Below, one piece after another: positions 25,700 through 36,274 of a stretch of DNA of 64,000 bases. The DNA lies in contig NZ_QJRF01000074.1 in the NCBI RefSeq assembly GCF_013393345.1, positions 186,001 to 250,000 of the forward strand. Reading direction: 5' to 3'. Numbering within the stretch: the first letter of the stretch is position 1; every line of letters begins with the position of its first letter. This DNA comes from Pseudomonas taiwanensis. Its GTDB lineage: Bacteria > Pseudomonadota > Gammaproteobacteria > Pseudomonadales > Pseudomonadaceae. The position numbers were made by a program, and so were the translations under genes. Under the pieces are notes generated by a model. That model saw only the letters and a list, made by a program, of their open reading frames with translations. It did not search any database and was not told the origin of the DNA.

Positions 25700-27955
25700 A
25701 TGTATAAAGAGCTCAAGTTCCCCGTCCTCATCGTCCATCGCGACATCAAGGCCGATACCGTTGCCGGCGACCGGGTCCGCGCCATTGCCCGCGAGCTGGA
25801 GCAGGAAGGCTTCACCATCCTCCCTACTGCAAGCTCCGCTGAAGGCCGCATCGTCGCCTCTACCCACCACGGACTCGCCTGCATCCTGGTTGCCGCTGAA
25901 GGGGCCGGTGAAAACCAGCGCCTGCTTCAGGACATGGTGGAATTGATCCGCGTTGCCCGGGTTCGTGCACCGCAGTTGCCGATCTTTGCCTTGGGCGAAC
26001 AGGTGACCATCGAGAACGCACCCGCCGAGGCGATGGCCGACCTCAATCAGTTGCGCGGTCTGCTGTATCTCTACGAAGACACCGTGCCTTTCCTCGCCCG
26101 CCAGGTGGCCCGGGCCGCGCGCAACTACCTGGAAGGGCTGTTGCCGCCATTCTTCCGGGCGTTGGTGGAGCACACCGCGCAATCCAACTATTCCTGGCAC
26201 ACGCCGGGCCACGGCGGTGGCGTGGCTTACCGCAAGAGCCCGGTGGGGCAGGCATTCCACCAGTTCTTCGGTGAAAACACGCTGCGCTCGGACCTCTCGG
26301 TATCGGTACCGGAACTGGGCTCGTTGCTGGACCACACCGGTCCGCTGGCCGAAGCCGAGGCCAGGGCGGCACAGAACTTCGGTGCTGACCACACCTTCTT
26401 CGTGATCAACGGCACCTCGACGGCGAACAAGATCGTCTGGCATTCCATGGTCGGTCGCGACGACCTGGTGCTGGTGGACCGCAACTGCCACAAGTCGATC
26501 GTCCACTCCATTATCATGACCGGCGCCATCCCGCTGTATCTGACGCCGGAGCGCAACGAACTGGGCATCATCGGGCCGATCCCGCTCCGCGAGTTCAGTC
26601 GGGAGTCGATCAAGGCCAAGATCGACGCCAGCCCGCTCGCCAAGGGGCGCGAGCCGAAGGTCAAGCTGGCGGTGGTGACCAACTCCACGTACGACGGACT
26701 CTGCTACAACGCGGAGATGATCAAGCAGGCGCTCGGCGATTCGGTGGAAGTCCTGCACTTCGACGAGGCCTGGTACGCCTATGCCGCCTTCCACGAGTTC
26801 TACGCCGGCCGCTACGGCATGTGCACCGGCCGCGAGGAACGCTCGCCACTGGTGTTCACCACTCACTCCACCCACAAGTTGCTGGCTGCCTTCAGCCAGG
26901 CGTCGATGATCCACGTGCAGGATGGCGGCGCTCGCCGTCTCGACCGGCACCGCTTCAACGAAGCGTTCATGATGCACATCTCCACCTCGCCTCAGTACGG
27001 CATCATCGCCTCGCTCGATGTGGCCTCGGCGATGATGGAAGGGCCCGCCGGACATTCGCTGATCCAGGAAACCTTCGACGAAGCACTGCGTTTCCGCCGT
27101 GCCCTGGCCAATGTGTGGCAGACCCTGGCGGCGGACGACTGGTGGTTCGATATCTGGGAGCCGCCCCTGGTGGAAGGGACCGACGTCGTCAGCACCACGG
27201 ACTGGTTGCTGCGCCCGGATGCGGACTGGCACGGTTTTGGCGACGTGGCCGACGATTACGTGTTGCTCGATCCGATCAAGGTCACTCTGGTGACGCCGGG
27301 CCTGACTGCGGACGGCAAGCTGGGGGAGCAGGGCATTCCCGCGGCGGTGGTCAGCAAGTTCCTCTGGGAAAGGGGACTGGTCGTGGAGAAGACCGGCCTC
27401 TATTCATTCCTGGTGCTGTTCTCCATGGGCATCACCAAGGGCAAGTGGAGCACGTTGCTCACCGAGCTGCTGGAGTTCAAGCGCGGCTACGACGCCAATC
27501 AGCCGCTGGCCGACGCGTTGCCCTCGATCGCCAGTGGCCATGGGGCGCGCTATACCGGCATGGGTCTGCGCGATCTCTGTGACGCGCTGCATGCCTGCTA
27601 CCGCAACAGCGCCACGCCGAAGGCGCTGAGACGCATGTACACCAAACTTCCGGAACTGGCGATGAAGCCGGCTGATGCCTACGACAAGCTGGTGCGCGGC
27701 GAAGTGGAGCCAGTGCCCCTGGACAAGCTGCAAGGGCGCATCGCCGCCGTGATGCTGGTGCCCTATCCGCCGGGCATTCCGTTGATCATGCCGGGTGAGC
27801 GCTTCACCGCGGAAACCCGCGCGATCATCGACTACCTGGAGTTCGCCCGGACCTTCGACGTCAGCTTCCCGGGCTTCGATATCGACGTCCATGGGCTCAA
27901 CTGTCAGGAAAGTCCTACAGGTCGCTGCTATACAGTGGACTGCATAAAGGAATAA
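25700..27955 (+). CDS. ldcA: Lysine (Orn/Lys/Arg-family) decarboxylase
   Basis: This PLP enzyme converts L-lysine to cadaverine and CO2. The 751-residue product has the three-domain layout of biodegradative Orn/Lys/Arg decarboxylases. An N-terminal response-regulator-like wing domain comes first. The large PLP domain contains SWHTPGHGGGVAYRKSP and the cofactor-binding Lys393 in HSTHKLLAAF. A C-terminal domain ends NCQESPTGRCYTVD. Its position next to dnaQ and an antiporter gene matches the P. aeruginosa ldcAB operon, where lysine catabolism is under arginine-responsive control. The family assignment is firm; lysine rather than arginine specificity rests on that synteny. Confidence 0.9.
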   Translation: MYKELKFPVLIVHRDIKADTVAGDRVRAIARELEQEGFTILPTASSAEGRIVASTHHGLACILVAAEGAGENQRLLQDMVELIRVARVRAPQLPIFALGEQVTIENAPAEAMADLNQLRGLLYLYEDTVPFLARQVARAARNYLEGLLPPFFRALVEHTAQSNYSWHTPGHGGGVAYRKSPVGQAFHQFFGENTLRSDLSVSVPELGSLLDHTGPLAEAEARAAQNFGADHTFFVINGTSTANKIVWHSMVGRDDLVLVDRNCHKSIVHSIIMTGAIPLYLTPERNELGIIGPIPLREFSRESIKAKIDASPLAKGREPKVKLAVVTNSTYDGLCYNAEMIKQALGDSVEVLHFDEAWYAYAAFHEFYAGRYGMCTGREERSPLVFTTHSTHKLLAAFSQASMIHVQDGGARRLDRHRFNEAFMMHISTSPQYGIIASLDVASAMMEGPAGHSLIQETFDEALRFRRALANVWQTLAADDWWFDIWEPPLVEGTDVVSTTDWLLRPDADWHGFGDVADDYVLLDPIKVTLVTPGLTADGKLGEQGIPAAVVSKFLWERGLVVEKTGLYSFLVLFSMGITKGKWSTLLTELLEFKRGYDANQPLADALPSIASGHGARYTGMGLRDLCDALHACYRNSATPKALRRMYTKLPELAMKPADAYDKLVRGEVEPVPLDKLQGRIAAVMLVPYPPGIPLIMPGERFTAETRAIIDYLEFARTFDVSFPGFDIDVHGLNCQESPTGRCYTVDCIKE

Positions 27956-27976
27956 ATCGGCTTGCGGGGGAACGCG

Positions 27977-29341
27977 ATGGCGACTGGGGAAGGGGCGAAG
28001 CCTCGCGGAAAAATGGGGTTCTGGACCTGCACCGCATTGGTGGTGGGCAACATGATCGGCTCGGGCGTGTTCCTGCTGCCCTCGAGCCTGGCCGCTTACG
28101 GTGGCCTCAGCCTGTTCGGCTGGCTGATCTCCAGTACCGGAGCGGTGATCCTGGCACTGACCTTCGCCCGCCTGGCCAGGCTCAACCCCTCGGCCGGTGG
28201 GCCTTACGCCTACACACGCGATGGTTTTGGCAGCTTTGCCGGTTACCTCTGCGCCTGGACGTACTGGAAGGCGGCCTGGATTGGCAACGCGGCCATCTCC
28301 GTGACCCTGGTGGGTTATCTGCAGGTGTTCATCCCGGCACTGCGCGATCCGGTCCTGATGGTGGCCACCGCGATTGGCGCGATCTGGCTCTGCACCCTGG
28401 TCAACCTGCGTGGTATTGGTGCTTTTGGTCTGGCGCAGAACATCCTCACCGCGCTCAAGCTCATCCCGCTGGTCCTGGTGGGGATACTCGGCTGGTTTTC
28501 CTTCCATCCCGAATACCTGCGCATTCCCGAGGTCAGCGAGCTTCCGCCGGGCGTTGGCGGATACGCCAATGCCATCGCCACCACGGCGGCACTGACGCTC
28601 TGGTCGTTCATCGGATTGGAGTCGGCGACCGTGCCGGCGGACGATGTCGACAACCCCAAACGCACCATTCCCCGTGCCACGGTATTCGGCACCCTGGTGG
28701 CAGCCGGGGTCTACATCCTCTCCATCACCGCTGTACAGGGCGTGCTACCGCCGGAAATGCTGATGCGTTCCACGGCACCTTTCGCCGATGCCGCGCGGGT
28801 ACTGATGGGGGAGTGGGGTTATCACCTGGTGGCTGGCGGCGCGGTGATCGCCTGCCTGGGCGCATTGAATGGCTGGGTCTTGCTGCAGGGCCAGATTCCC
28901 ATGGCCACCGCGCGCGATGGCCTGCTGCCTGAATCTCTGGCGCAGACCAACAAGTACGGCGTGCCCGCCCATGGCCTGCTGGTTTCCGGTGTGTTGGTCA
29001 CCGCGCTGGTGCTGGTGGATGGCCAGGGCGACCTGGTGGACGTGTTCAACGTCATCATCCTGCTCGGCACCATGACGGGCGTCGTGCCATACGCCTTCTG
29101 CACCGCCGCGCTGCTGCAGCAGCTGGCGGTGAAGCCCGGCGATTTCTCCGAGCGCGAGCGTAACCGGCTGGTGGCCATCGGTGTGTTGGGCTTCGTCTAC
29201 TCCATCTGGGCACTCTATGGCACCGGCCAACAGGCCATCTTCTGGGGCTTCCTCGTGCTGATGGCCGGCATCCCCCTCTACACCTGGCGCCAGTGGCGCA
29301 ATCGGGTTCAGGCCGACGCGGCCGTCAGAGCCAATGGCTGA
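27977..29341 (+). CDS. ldcB: Amino acid antiporter, lysine/cadaverine type
   Basis: This is an APC-superfamily membrane transporter of the AdiC/CadB type with about 12 membrane segments in 454 residues. The first helix contains the substrate-binding motif [12 protein letters not shown]. The gene starts 21 bases after ldcA, so the pair forms an operon that imports lysine in exchange for cadaverine. An ATG at 27977 with GGGGGAA upstream is chosen over an in-frame TTG at 27962. The 3' end overlaps nhaB by 17 bases tail to tail. Substrates are inferred from the neighbour. Confidence 0.88.
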   Translation: MATGEGAKPRGKMGFWTCTALVVGNMIGSGVFLLPSSLAAYGGLSLFGWLISSTGAVILALTFARLARLNPSAGGPYAYTRDGFGSFAGYLCAWTYWKAAWIGNAAISVTLVGYLQVFIPALRDPVLMVATAIGAIWLCTLVNLRGIGAFGLAQNILTALKLIPLVLVGILGWFSFHPEYLRIPEVSELPPGVGGYANAIATTAALTLWSFIGLESATVPADDVDNPKRTIPRATVFGTLVAAGVYILSITAVQGVLPPEMLMRSTAPFADAARVLMGEWGYHLVAGGAVIACLGALNGWVLLQGQIPMATARDGLLPESLAQTNKYGVPAHGLLVSGVLVTALVLVDGQGDLVDVFNVIILLGTMTGVVPYAFCTAALLQQLAVKPGDFSERERNRLVAIGVLGFVYSIWALYGTGQQAIFWGFLVLMAGIPLYTWRQWRNRVQADAAVRANG

Positions 29342-30827
29342 CGGCCCACCAGCCAAGTGTTCCCATTACGATGGTGTAGGGCAGGGCCATCCACACCATG
29401 CGGCCGTAGGACAAACGCACCAGCGGCGCAACGGATGAGGTGAGCAGGAAGAGGAAGGCCGCCTGCCCGTTGGGCGTGGCGACACTGGGCAGGTTGGTGC
29501 CGGTGTTGATGGCCACCGCCAGGGTGTCGAAATGCTCGCGGGTCATGTTTCCCGCTTCCAGCGCGTTCTTCACTTCAGTGATGTAGATCGTGGCGACGAA
29601 GACGTTGTCGCTGATGGCCGAGAGCAGTCCGTTGGCGATGAACAGCATGCCCGGCTGCTGATCCACCGGCAGCGCCAGTACCGCGTGGATGATCGGGGTG
29701 AACAGATGTTGCTGCTGGATCACCGCCACCACCGCGAAGAAGGCCACCAGCAGGGCGGTGAAGGGCAGGGCGTCCTGGAATGCGCGGCCGATCTGGTGCT
29801 CGTCGGTAATGCCGCTGAAGCTGGTGATCAGCACGATCACCATCAGGCCAATCAGACCCACTTCCGCCACATGCAGCGCCAGGCAGAGAATCAGGATCAG
29901 CGCCGCCACGCCCTGGACGATCAGCGCCAAGCGCTGGTTCTGGGTGCGCCGGGCGCTCTCTTCATGGGCGTAATCGGCCAGCACTTTCCGCACGCTGTCC
30001 GGCAATTGGGCGCCGTAGCCGAACCAGCGCAGTTTCTCCAATAACACGCAGGTCAACAGCCCAGCAGCCAGTACCGGCATCGACACCGGCGCTACGTGCA
30101 GGAAGAAGTCCTTGAAGTGCCACCCGGCTTCGTGGCCGATCAGCAGGTTCTGCGGTTCACCCACCAGGGTGCAGACGCCACCCAGCGCGGTGCCCACAGC
30201 GGCGTGCATCAGCAGGCTGCGGAGGAAGGCGCGGAAGGTCTCCAGGTCCTCGCGGCTGGAACTGGCGACTTCGTGGTCGGAGTCGAGGCTGTGTTCATCG
30301 CCGGCGCCGCGGCCGGAGGCCACGCGGTGGTAGACGCCATAGAAGCCGAGGGCAACGCTGATGATCACCGCTGTTACCGTCAGCGCGTCGAGGAAGGCCG
30401 AGAGGAAGGCCGACAGCAGGCAGAACATCAGGGCCAGCAGTGTCTTGCTGCGCACGCCGAGCAGCAGGCGGGAGAACAGCAGGAGCAGCAGATCTTTCAT
30501 GAAGTAGATACCCGCCACCATGAACATCAGCAGCAGGATCACCGGGAAGTTGTGCTGGAGCTCCTGGTAAATCGCGTCGGGGGTCGCCAGGCCGAGCAGT
30601 ATCGCCTCCAGCACCAGGAGTCCGCCCGGCAGCAAGGGATAGCACTTGAGCGCCATGCCCAGGGCGAAGATGAACTCGCCCACCAGCAACCACGAGCACA
30701 CCACCGGACCGAGGAGCCATAGCACTACCGGGTTCAGCACGAGGAACCCGAGGATCGTCAGTTTGTACCAGAGCGGGGAGTTGCCGAGGAAGTTGCGGCC
30801 GAGTGCGGCAGCGGGTGAGGCGGGCAT
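29325..30827 (-). CDS. nhaB: Na+/H+ antiporter NhaB
   Basis: NhaB exports sodium in exchange for protons and supports sodium and pH tolerance. The 500-residue membrane protein begins with the family-typical [15 protein letters not shown] and contains [30 protein letters not shown] and [15 protein letters not shown], which are strongly conserved in NhaB. The ATG at 30827 has AAGGA 8 bases upstream and gives the usual length. The frame is open further upstream to 30965. It converges on ldcB with a 17-base overlap. Confidence 0.96.
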   Translation of the reverse strand: MPASPAAALGRNFLGNSPLWYKLTILGFLVLNPVVLWLLGPVVCSWLLVGEFIFALGMALKCYPLLPGGLLVLEAILLGLATPDAIYQELQHNFPVILLLMFMVAGIYFMKDLLLLLFSRLLLGVRSKTLLALMFCLLSAFLSAFLDALTVTAVIISVALGFYGVYHRVASGRGAGDEHSLDSDHEVASSSREDLETFRAFLRSLLMHAAVGTALGGVCTLVGEPQNLLIGHEAGWHFKDFFLHVAPVSMPVLAAGLLTCVLLEKLRWFGYGAQLPDSVRKVLADYAHEESARRTQNQRLALIVQGVAALILILCLALHVAEVGLIGLMVIVLITSFSGITDEHQIGRAFQDALPFTALLVAFFAVVAVIQQQHLFTPIIHAVLALPVDQQPGMLFIANGLLSAISDNVFVATIYITEVKNALEAGNMTREHFDTLAVAINTGTNLPSVATPNGQAAFLFLLTSSVAPLVRLSYGRMVWMALPYTIVMGTLGWWAVSHWL

Positions 30828-31045
30828 CGAGGTGGTCCTTGAAGGTATGGGCATGATTGGGCGCGGGAAAATGGCATCCCGGCCTCTGTAGATCAAGCAT
30901 TTAAGCCGGCTTTTCCATGTGCGGTGGCAATTGCATGGCGTGGCCTGCGTCACAGTGGTCAGCATCGACTTTTACTTCGTGCTTGTTATAGTTGCCGGGC
31001 TTCCTGAATGACACTTTTTCTGTGGCGCACGCCGAGGACTGACCC

Positions 31046-31858
31046 GTGCCTGATTACAAAGCCTTCCGCGTAGAGTTGGCAGAGAAGATCGCCCATGTGC
31101 AGATCAATCGTCCGGAAAAGATCAACGCGATGAATGCCGATTTCTGGAAAGAGATCGTCGATATCTTCCGTGAGATCGAGGACAACGATGAAGTTCGGGT
31201 TGTGGTGCTATCCGGTGCGGGCAAGCATTTCTCCTCCGGCATCGACCTGATGATGCTGGCCTCGGTCGGCGCTCAGTTGGGCCCGGATGCCGGTCGCAAC
31301 GCGCGTGCCCTGCGCCGCAAGATTCTCGAACTGCAAGCTTCGTTCAACGCGGTCGACAACTGCAGCAAACCGGTGATCGCAGCTATCCAGGGCTATTGCC
31401 TCGGCGGCGCCATCGACCTCATCTCGGCTTGTGACATGCGCTATTCGACCGCCGATGCGCAGTTCTCCATCAAGGAAATCGACATCGGCATGGCGGCTGA
31501 CGTCGGTACCCTGCAGCGCCTGCCGCGCATCATCGGCGACGGCATGATGCGCGAACTGGCCTACACCGGCCGCACCATCGATGGTGAAGAAGCGCTGCGC
31601 CTCGGACTGGTCAACCGCACCTACGCCGATCAGGATGCCCTGCTCGATGGCGTGTTCGGCATCGCCCATCAGATCGCCGCCAAATCCCCCATCGCTGTGC
31701 GCGGCACCAAGGAAATGATCCGCTATATGCGCGACCACCGGGTCGACGACGGCCTCGAATACGTCGCTACCTGGAATGCGGCCATGCTGCAATCGGCCGA
31801 TCTTCGCGTCGCCATGGCAGCCCACATGAGCAAGCAGAAGCCAGAGTTCGCTGACTGA
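31046..31858 (+). CDS. Crotonase-family enoyl-CoA hydratase/isomerase
   Basis: The 270-residue protein is a crotonase: VQINRPEKINAMNADFW near the start, the CoA-binding oxyanion segment GKHFSSGIDLMML, then AIQGYCLGGAIDLISACDMRY and IDIGMAADVGTLQRLPRIIG. The acidic residues in the last segment resemble those of delta3,5-delta2,4-dienoyl-CoA isomerases, so a fatty-acid beta-oxidation isomerase role is likely, but plain hydratase activity cannot be excluded. Start is GTG at 31046. It lies directly upstream of fimL on the same strand, with 38 bases between. Confidence 0.9.
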   Translation: MPDYKAFRVELAEKIAHVQINRPEKINAMNADFWKEIVDIFREIEDNDEVRVVVLSGAGKHFSSGIDLMMLASVGAQLGPDAGRNARALRRKILELQASFNAVDNCSKPVIAAIQGYCLGGAIDLISACDMRYSTADAQFSIKEIDIGMAADVGTLQRLPRIIGDGMMRELAYTGRTIDGEEALRLGLVNRTYADQDALLDGVFGIAHQIAAKSPIAVRGTKEMIRYMRDHRVDDGLEYVATWNAAMLQSADLRVAMAAHMSKQKPEFAD

Positions 31859-31896
31859 TGCGATTCCGCACACTCGCGCGGGAGGCGCATTAAGGC

Positions 31897-33576
31897 ATGG
31901 TCACTGGAGTCACTTCGCTGGGGCTGGTGCGCGACGAACTGTTCGCCACCATGGAGCAGGCGGAACAGAGTCTTGAACACTTCATTGCCGAGCGCCAGAA
32001 CGGCAGCCTCCTGCAGCAGGCCGTGGAGGCCATGCATCAGGTACGTGGAACGCTCAACCTGATCGAGCTGACTGGCGCCGAACTGCTGGCCCAGGAGCTG
32101 CTGGACCAGGCCACGGACATTCCCACGGGGGCGGGCGAGGAGCGTGACGTCCAGTTGGCCGCGCTAAGCAATGCGCTGCACGTCCTGCGTCGCTATCTGG
32201 AAAATCTCGACCTGCATCGCCAGGAAATGCCGGAGCTGTTGCTACCCGCCATCAACGACCTGCGCCAGGCCGGTGGGCAGCCGCCACTGCCAGAGAGCTA
32301 CTTCTTCAGCGTCCGCCTGGATCAGGCGCGGCGCATCGCGGTGCAAGCCCGCTTACCGGAAGGCACCGATCCCGATGCCCTGGCCCGGCGTTTCCGTCAG
32401 GCGTACCAGCAGGGATTGCTCGGCTTCCTGCGCGGGCACAACGTGCCAAACGCCCTGCGCACGATGGAGCGCGCCCTTGGCGGCCTCGAGCGCCTGTACG
32501 GCGATCAGCCGCGCGGTCGACTCTGCTGGATCGGCGCGGCGGCAATCGAGTCGCAGCTGGCCGGCCAATTGCTGGCGCGCAAGTCGCGCAAACAGCTGTT
32601 CTCGCGTGTGGACCGTGAGCTCAAGTCGCTGTTGGCCAACGCCGCCTACGAGGCGCCGCGCAACCTGCAGAAGGAACTGCTTTACCTGGTTGCGCTGGCT
32701 GACAGCCAGGCTCCCCGTTCCCATGAGCTGCGCGAAGTCTTCGGCATGACCGCGCTGCCCTTCACCGACCAGCTGCTGGAGCAGGAATACCAGCGCCTGT
32801 CCGGCCCCGGCCAGGCGGTGATGCGTTCGCTGTCCTCGGCGATCTTCGAAGAGCTGAACAGCGTCAAGGACATGATCGACCTGATCGAACGCGGCACTGC
32901 GCCGGGTGAATCCTTCGGGAACCTGCACGTCCTGCTTGGCAAGCTGGCCAAGACACTGGTCATGGTCGGTCTGAACTCCCCCGGCAATGCTTTGCAGGTA
33001 CAACTGCCGATGGTGGCGGCCTGGGGTGCGGAACAACCGGTCGAATCCGCTGAACTGCTCAAGCTCGCCGATGCGGTGCTCTATGTGGAAAGCATGGTGG
33101 CCGGTCTCGACAGTGGCGAGCGCCGCGGTGTGCGTCAGGTCGTCGAGCCGGGACACGAGGCGGAGTCCTTCGCCAATCATCAACTGGCTGAAGCGCGCAT
33201 CGTGGTGCTGGATGAAGCCCAGGGCGGTCTTGCCCTGGCCAAGCGCGCGATCACGGCGTACCTGGAATCCAATGGCGACAAACTGCACCTGGCCAACGTG
33301 CCGGTAAGCCTGCAGGCCGTGCGCGGCGGGCTGTGGTTCCTCGGTCAGGAGCGCGCCGCCGCCCTGGTCGCTGCCTGCGGCGAGTACATCCAGCAGCAGA
33401 TGCTGGAAACCTCCCTGATGCCTTCGGAGCAGATGCTGGAGACCCTGGCCGATGCGTTGACCAGCCTCGAGTACTACCTCGAAGGCGGCGCCGGCATGCG
33501 TCGCGGCTTCCAGACCGATGTACTCGACCTGGCCGCCAACAGCGTGCGCGCCCTCGGCTTGCCGGTGGCGGCCTGA
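31897..33576 (+). CDS. fimL: Type IV pilus/twitching regulator FimL
   Basis: FimL links the pilus chemosensory (Pil-Chp) pathway to cAMP control of twitching motility and virulence in P. aeruginosa; it localises at the cell pole. The 559-residue all-alpha product resembles the N-terminal phosphotransfer region of ChpA. It has no CheA kinase domain, membrane segment or signal peptide. A HPt-like motif MHQVRGT places a His at residue 47 where a phosphotransfer His would be expected. Position between the crotonase gene and nudC matches P. aeruginosa. The stop codon is one base upstream of the nudC start. Confidence 0.92.
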   Translation: MVTGVTSLGLVRDELFATMEQAEQSLEHFIAERQNGSLLQQAVEAMHQVRGTLNLIELTGAELLAQELLDQATDIPTGAGEERDVQLAALSNALHVLRRYLENLDLHRQEMPELLLPAINDLRQAGGQPPLPESYFFSVRLDQARRIAVQARLPEGTDPDALARRFRQAYQQGLLGFLRGHNVPNALRTMERALGGLERLYGDQPRGRLCWIGAAAIESQLAGQLLARKSRKQLFSRVDRELKSLLANAAYEAPRNLQKELLYLVALADSQAPRSHELREVFGMTALPFTDQLLEQEYQRLSGPGQAVMRSLSSAIFEELNSVKDMIDLIERGTAPGESFGNLHVLLGKLAKTLVMVGLNSPGNALQVQLPMVAAWGAEQPVESAELLKLADAVLYVESMVAGLDSGERRGVRQVVEPGHEAESFANHQLAEARIVVLDEAQGGLALAKRAITAYLESNGDKLHLANVPVSLQAVRGGLWFLGQERAAALVAACGEYIQQQMLETSLMPSEQMLETLADALTSLEYYLEGGAGMRRGFQTDVLDLAANSVRALGLPVAA

Positions 33577-33577
33577 T

Positions 33578-34411
33578 ATGGCGGGCGAACGTTGGCAGTC
33601 GGGATTGCTGGATGCTTCCGTCCCCGGTGGTTGGGCGGTGGCGCACTGCCGGCAGCAGTTTCTCACCGACAGCAATGGCGTGCTCTTTCCCCGTGAGTGG
33701 CTGAAGCGCCAGGAATTGCCGGTGCTGGCCGAACACGGCATCGGTCACTTCGACGGTGACCCCATCTACCTGCTGGAGTTGGCTCATCCGGCCGACGTGG
33801 CGGGCTGCTTCTGGCAGGGTCTGCGCCAGGTGATGCTGCAGGGCGACCCGGATACCTTCCGCATGCTCGGTTACGCCAGCCAGATCGGTACCTGGGCGGA
33901 CCAGAACCGCTATTGCGGCAGCTGCGGCCAACGCATGGAGCAGGTAGCGGGTGAGCGTGCGATGCGTTGCCCGAGCTGCGAAGTCCACCACTACCCGCGG
34001 CTGTCGCCGAGCATGATCGTGTTGGTCAGTCGGGGCGATGAGTTGTTGCTGGCGCGTTCGCCGCGCTTCGTCAGTGGCGTCTACAGCACGCTGGCGGGCT
34101 TCGTCGAGCCCGGCGAGTCCGTGGAAGAGTGCGTGGCTCGCGAGGTGCGGGAAGAGGTGGGTGTCGAGATCGGCAACATCCAGTACATCGCCAGCCAGAA
34201 CTGGCCATTCCCGCATTCGCTGATGCTCGGCTTCCACGCCGAATACCGCAGTGGTGAGATCGTGCCGCAACCCGGCGAGATCGAAGATGCCCGCTGGTTC
34301 CCCGTGGATGCGCTGCCGCCATTGCCGGCGCAGCGCTCCATCGCGCGTTACCTCATCGATCTGTACGTGGCGCGTCGCCTCGGCTTAGCCGATCCAGTGT
34401 TGCCACACTAG
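33578..34411 (+). CDS. nudC: NAD(+) diphosphatase / NAD-capped RNA hydrolase NudC
   Basis: NudC cleaves NADH and NAD caps on RNA. The 277-residue protein has a zinc ribbon with Cys113, Cys116, Cys131 and Cys134 and a Nudix box from residue 174 ([11 protein letters not shown], then [10 protein letters not shown]). Beyond it comes [13 protein letters not shown], the SQPWPFPxS signature that identifies NudC. The ATG at 33578 lies one base after the fimL stop, so coupling is likely. The 3' end overlaps the convergent permease gene by 27 bases. Confidence 0.97.
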   Translation: MAGERWQSGLLDASVPGGWAVAHCRQQFLTDSNGVLFPREWLKRQELPVLAEHGIGHFDGDPIYLLELAHPADVAGCFWQGLRQVMLQGDPDTFRMLGYASQIGTWADQNRYCGSCGQRMEQVAGERAMRCPSCEVHHYPRLSPSMIVLVSRGDELLLARSPRFVSGVYSTLAGFVEPGESVEECVAREVREEVGVEIGNIQYIASQNWPFPHSLMLGFHAEYRSGEIVPQPGEIEDARWFPVDALPPLPAQRSIARYLIDLYVARRLGLADPVLPH

Positions 34412-35164
34412 GCGCGCGGTCAGCGCCAACACCACCAGAATGAATACCGGGCGGATGAACTTGGCACCGCCCTTGATGGCGGTGCGCGCGCCGAGGAAGG
34501 CGCCGATCATCAGCGCCACGCCCATGCTGATGCCCAGGGCCCAGACCACCTGGCCGGCGGCGATGAATACCACCAGGGCCATGGCATTGCTGACGAAGTT
34601 CATGCTGCGGGCGACACCGCTGGCGCGTACCAGATCCAGCGGATAGAGCAGCAGGCTGCTAACGGTCCAGAAGGCGCCGGTGCCGGGACCGGCCACGCCG
34701 TCGTAGAAGCCGAGGCCGAGCCCTTGCGGCCATTGGCGGCCACGGGGAATCGCTGCGTCCTGGCTATGTTCGGCATCCGGGGTCTTGCCAAACAGCAGGT
34801 ACAGGCCACATCCAAAGACCACCACCGGCAGCATCTGGTTGAGCCATGCGGCGGGTAGCCAGTGGACGATCACCGCGCCCAGTGCCGCGCCGATGGCGGT
34901 GGCGATCAGCGCGTTGCGCCACTTCGACGGGTCGAACAGCTTGCGCCTGTAGAAGGTGTAACTGGCGGTGGCGGAGCCGAAGGTGGCGCAGAGTTTGTTC
35001 GTGCCCAGCACCAGGTGGGGCGGCAGGCCGGCAGTGAGCAGGGCAGGGATGGTCAGGAGGCCGCCACCGCCGGCGATGGCGTCGATGAATCCGGCAAGAA
35101 AGGCAACGGCGGCGAGAATCGCCAGGGTGGCGGGATCGACCGCCAGCTCGAAGGGGATTGGCAT
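34385..35164 (-). CDS. TauE/SafE-family membrane permease
   Basis: The 259-residue protein is a TauE/SafE (sulfite-exporter-like) integral membrane protein. It has two repeated halves, each with four or so membrane segments. The first contains [21 protein letters not shown] and [13 protein letters not shown], the second [15 protein letters not shown]. Such proteins export sulfur oxyanions or small sulfonates, but the substrate here is unknown. It starts divergently from the membrane protein gene at 35265 and converges on nudC. Confidence 0.9.
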   Translation of the reverse strand: MPIPFELAVDPATLAILAAVAFLAGFIDAIAGGGGLLTIPALLTAGLPPHLVLGTNKLCATFGSATASYTFYRRKLFDPSKWRNALIATAIGAALGAVIVHWLPAAWLNQMLPVVVFGCGLYLLFGKTPDAEHSQDAAIPRGRQWPQGLGLGFYDGVAGPGTGAFWTVSSLLLYPLDLVRASGVARSMNFVSNAMALVVFIAAGQVVWALGISMGVALMIGAFLGARTAIKGGAKFIRPVFILVVLALTARLVWQHWIG

Positions 35165-35264
35165 GGAAAACGAGGTCCGTGTCTACAACTGCCGCGTGGC
35201 TTGTGGCTGCGGCTTGGGGAGTTGCGCATAATGCCGGCATTTTCACGCATAAGGAATGGGCTCC

Positions 35265-35915
35265 ATGCAGTATGACGGCCTGGCCTGGGCAACCGCCCTG
35301 CTGGCAGTGTTGGTCGCGGTTGTCGCCGGACGCATCCTGCTCGACCGCAGCTGGTTTCTCGGCTGGCTTCGCGGCACCTGCGGTCTCGCTTTTCTGGCGC
35401 TGGCGCTGCTGGTCGCGCTGGTGGCCCGGGACCTGTGGAGCTATAGCACGCTTCCCGAGGACAAGCCGCTGGTGACCCTGAACTTCAAAGCCATGGGGCC
35501 GCAGAGCTATCAGGTCACCTTGCTGGAGGGCGCAACCGAGCGTGAGTTGCTGCTGGACGGCGACCTCTGGCAACTGGACGCGCGCCTGTTCAAGTGGAAG
35601 GGGCTTGGCAATCTGCTGGGGCTGGAGCCGGGCTATCGCCTGGAGCGGTTGTCCGGTCGCTTTCTGGCCATTGAGCAGCAAGCCCTGGCCCAGCATCCGC
35701 GTGCCCAGTTGGCGAGCAGCCCGTATGGCGTCGATCTCTGGCGCTGGCTGCGCCTGGCCCAGCGCGACTTCTTCCTGTTCGTGCCGGAAGCGCATCGGGT
35801 GACCTACCTGCCGATGGCCGACGGTGCGGTGTATTCCGTGAGCCTGTCGCCCACCGGCCTGCTGGCCCAGCCGCTGAACCCGGTGGCCAAGGAAGCGTTG
35901 AAGGACTGGCGTTGA
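35265..35915 (+). CDS. Hypothetical membrane-anchored protein
   Basis: The 216-residue product has two hydrophobic N-terminal segments (about residues 6-22 and 29-50). A soluble, presumably periplasmic domain of no recognised family follows. The ATG at 35265 is chosen because AAGGA lies 9 bases upstream; the ATG at 35256 is too close to that site. The gene is divergent from the TauE-type gene. The first two helices resemble membrane anchors of redox or cofactor-handling proteins, but no motif supports a function. Confidence 0.8.
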   Translation: MQYDGLAWATALLAVLVAVVAGRILLDRSWFLGWLRGTCGLAFLALALLVALVARDLWSYSTLPEDKPLVTLNFKAMGPQSYQVTLLEGATERELLLDGDLWQLDARLFKWKGLGNLLGLEPGYRLERLSGRFLAIEQQALAQHPRAQLASSPYGVDLWRWLRLAQRDFFLFVPEAHRVTYLPMADGAVYSVSLSPTGLLAQPLNPVAKEALKDWR

Positions 35916-35930
35916 TTGCCACATTTGTAG

Positions 35931-36021
35931 GTTCGGCCATGCGCCAGCCCGGTAGGGTGGATGGCGCTTTTTCATCCACCAGCGGCGCTATGCCGGGCCT
36001 CGAATGGTGGACCGGTGGAGC
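35931..36021 (+). repeat. Direct repeat copy A with internal hairpin
   Basis: This 91-bp unit begins gttcggccatgcgc and ends ccggtggagc. It is repeated with few changes at 36068-36159. Inside it, ggtggatg and catccacc form a hairpin around a short T-rich loop. The whole 35916-36274 interval holds no gene; it contains this repeat, its partner, a REP palindrome and a terminator. Confidence 0.9.
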
Positions 36022-36045
36022 GTGGTCCATCCTACGGCTCTATTC

Positions 36046-36067
36046 GCGAGCAAGCTCGCTCCTACAA
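36046..36067. repeat. REP-type palindrome between the two direct repeats
   Basis: gcgagc-aa-gctcgc (36046-36059) followed by tcctacaa is the typical Pseudomonas REP core. It fills the gap between repeat copies A and B. Confidence 0.8.
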
Positions 36068-36159
36068 GTTCGGCCATGCGCTAGCCCTGTAGGGTGGATG
36101 GCGCTTTTTTCATCCACCAGCGGCGCCATGCCGGGCCTCGAATGGTGAACCGGGGGAGC
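36068..36159 (+). repeat. Direct repeat copy B with internal hairpin
   Basis: This 92-bp second copy of the 35931-36021 unit has one extra T in the T-run and a handful of substitutions. The same ggtggatg/catccacc hairpin is kept. Confidence 0.9.
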
Positions 36160-36229
36160 AGGCTCTATCGGTGTCCGGGGCCAGAAGAAGCGCAGTCGTT
36201 CGTATGTTCGGTTTCACGGAATTGCAGAC

Positions 36230-36263
36230 ATGAAAAAGGGAGCCCATGGGCTCCCTTTTTCAT
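36230..36263. terminator. Bidirectional terminator after the SDR gene
   Basis: A perfect 34-base palindrome (36230-36263) has GC-rich centre and A/T-run flanks in both directions. It ends the minus-strand SDR transcript and shields it from the repeat region. Confidence 0.92.
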
Positions 36264-36274
36264 GGGCGTGATCC

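Noticed and set aside
25196-27232. A 678-codon minus-strand frame opposite dnaQ and ldcA
   Set aside because: It spans two well-supported plus-strand genes and resembles no protein family.
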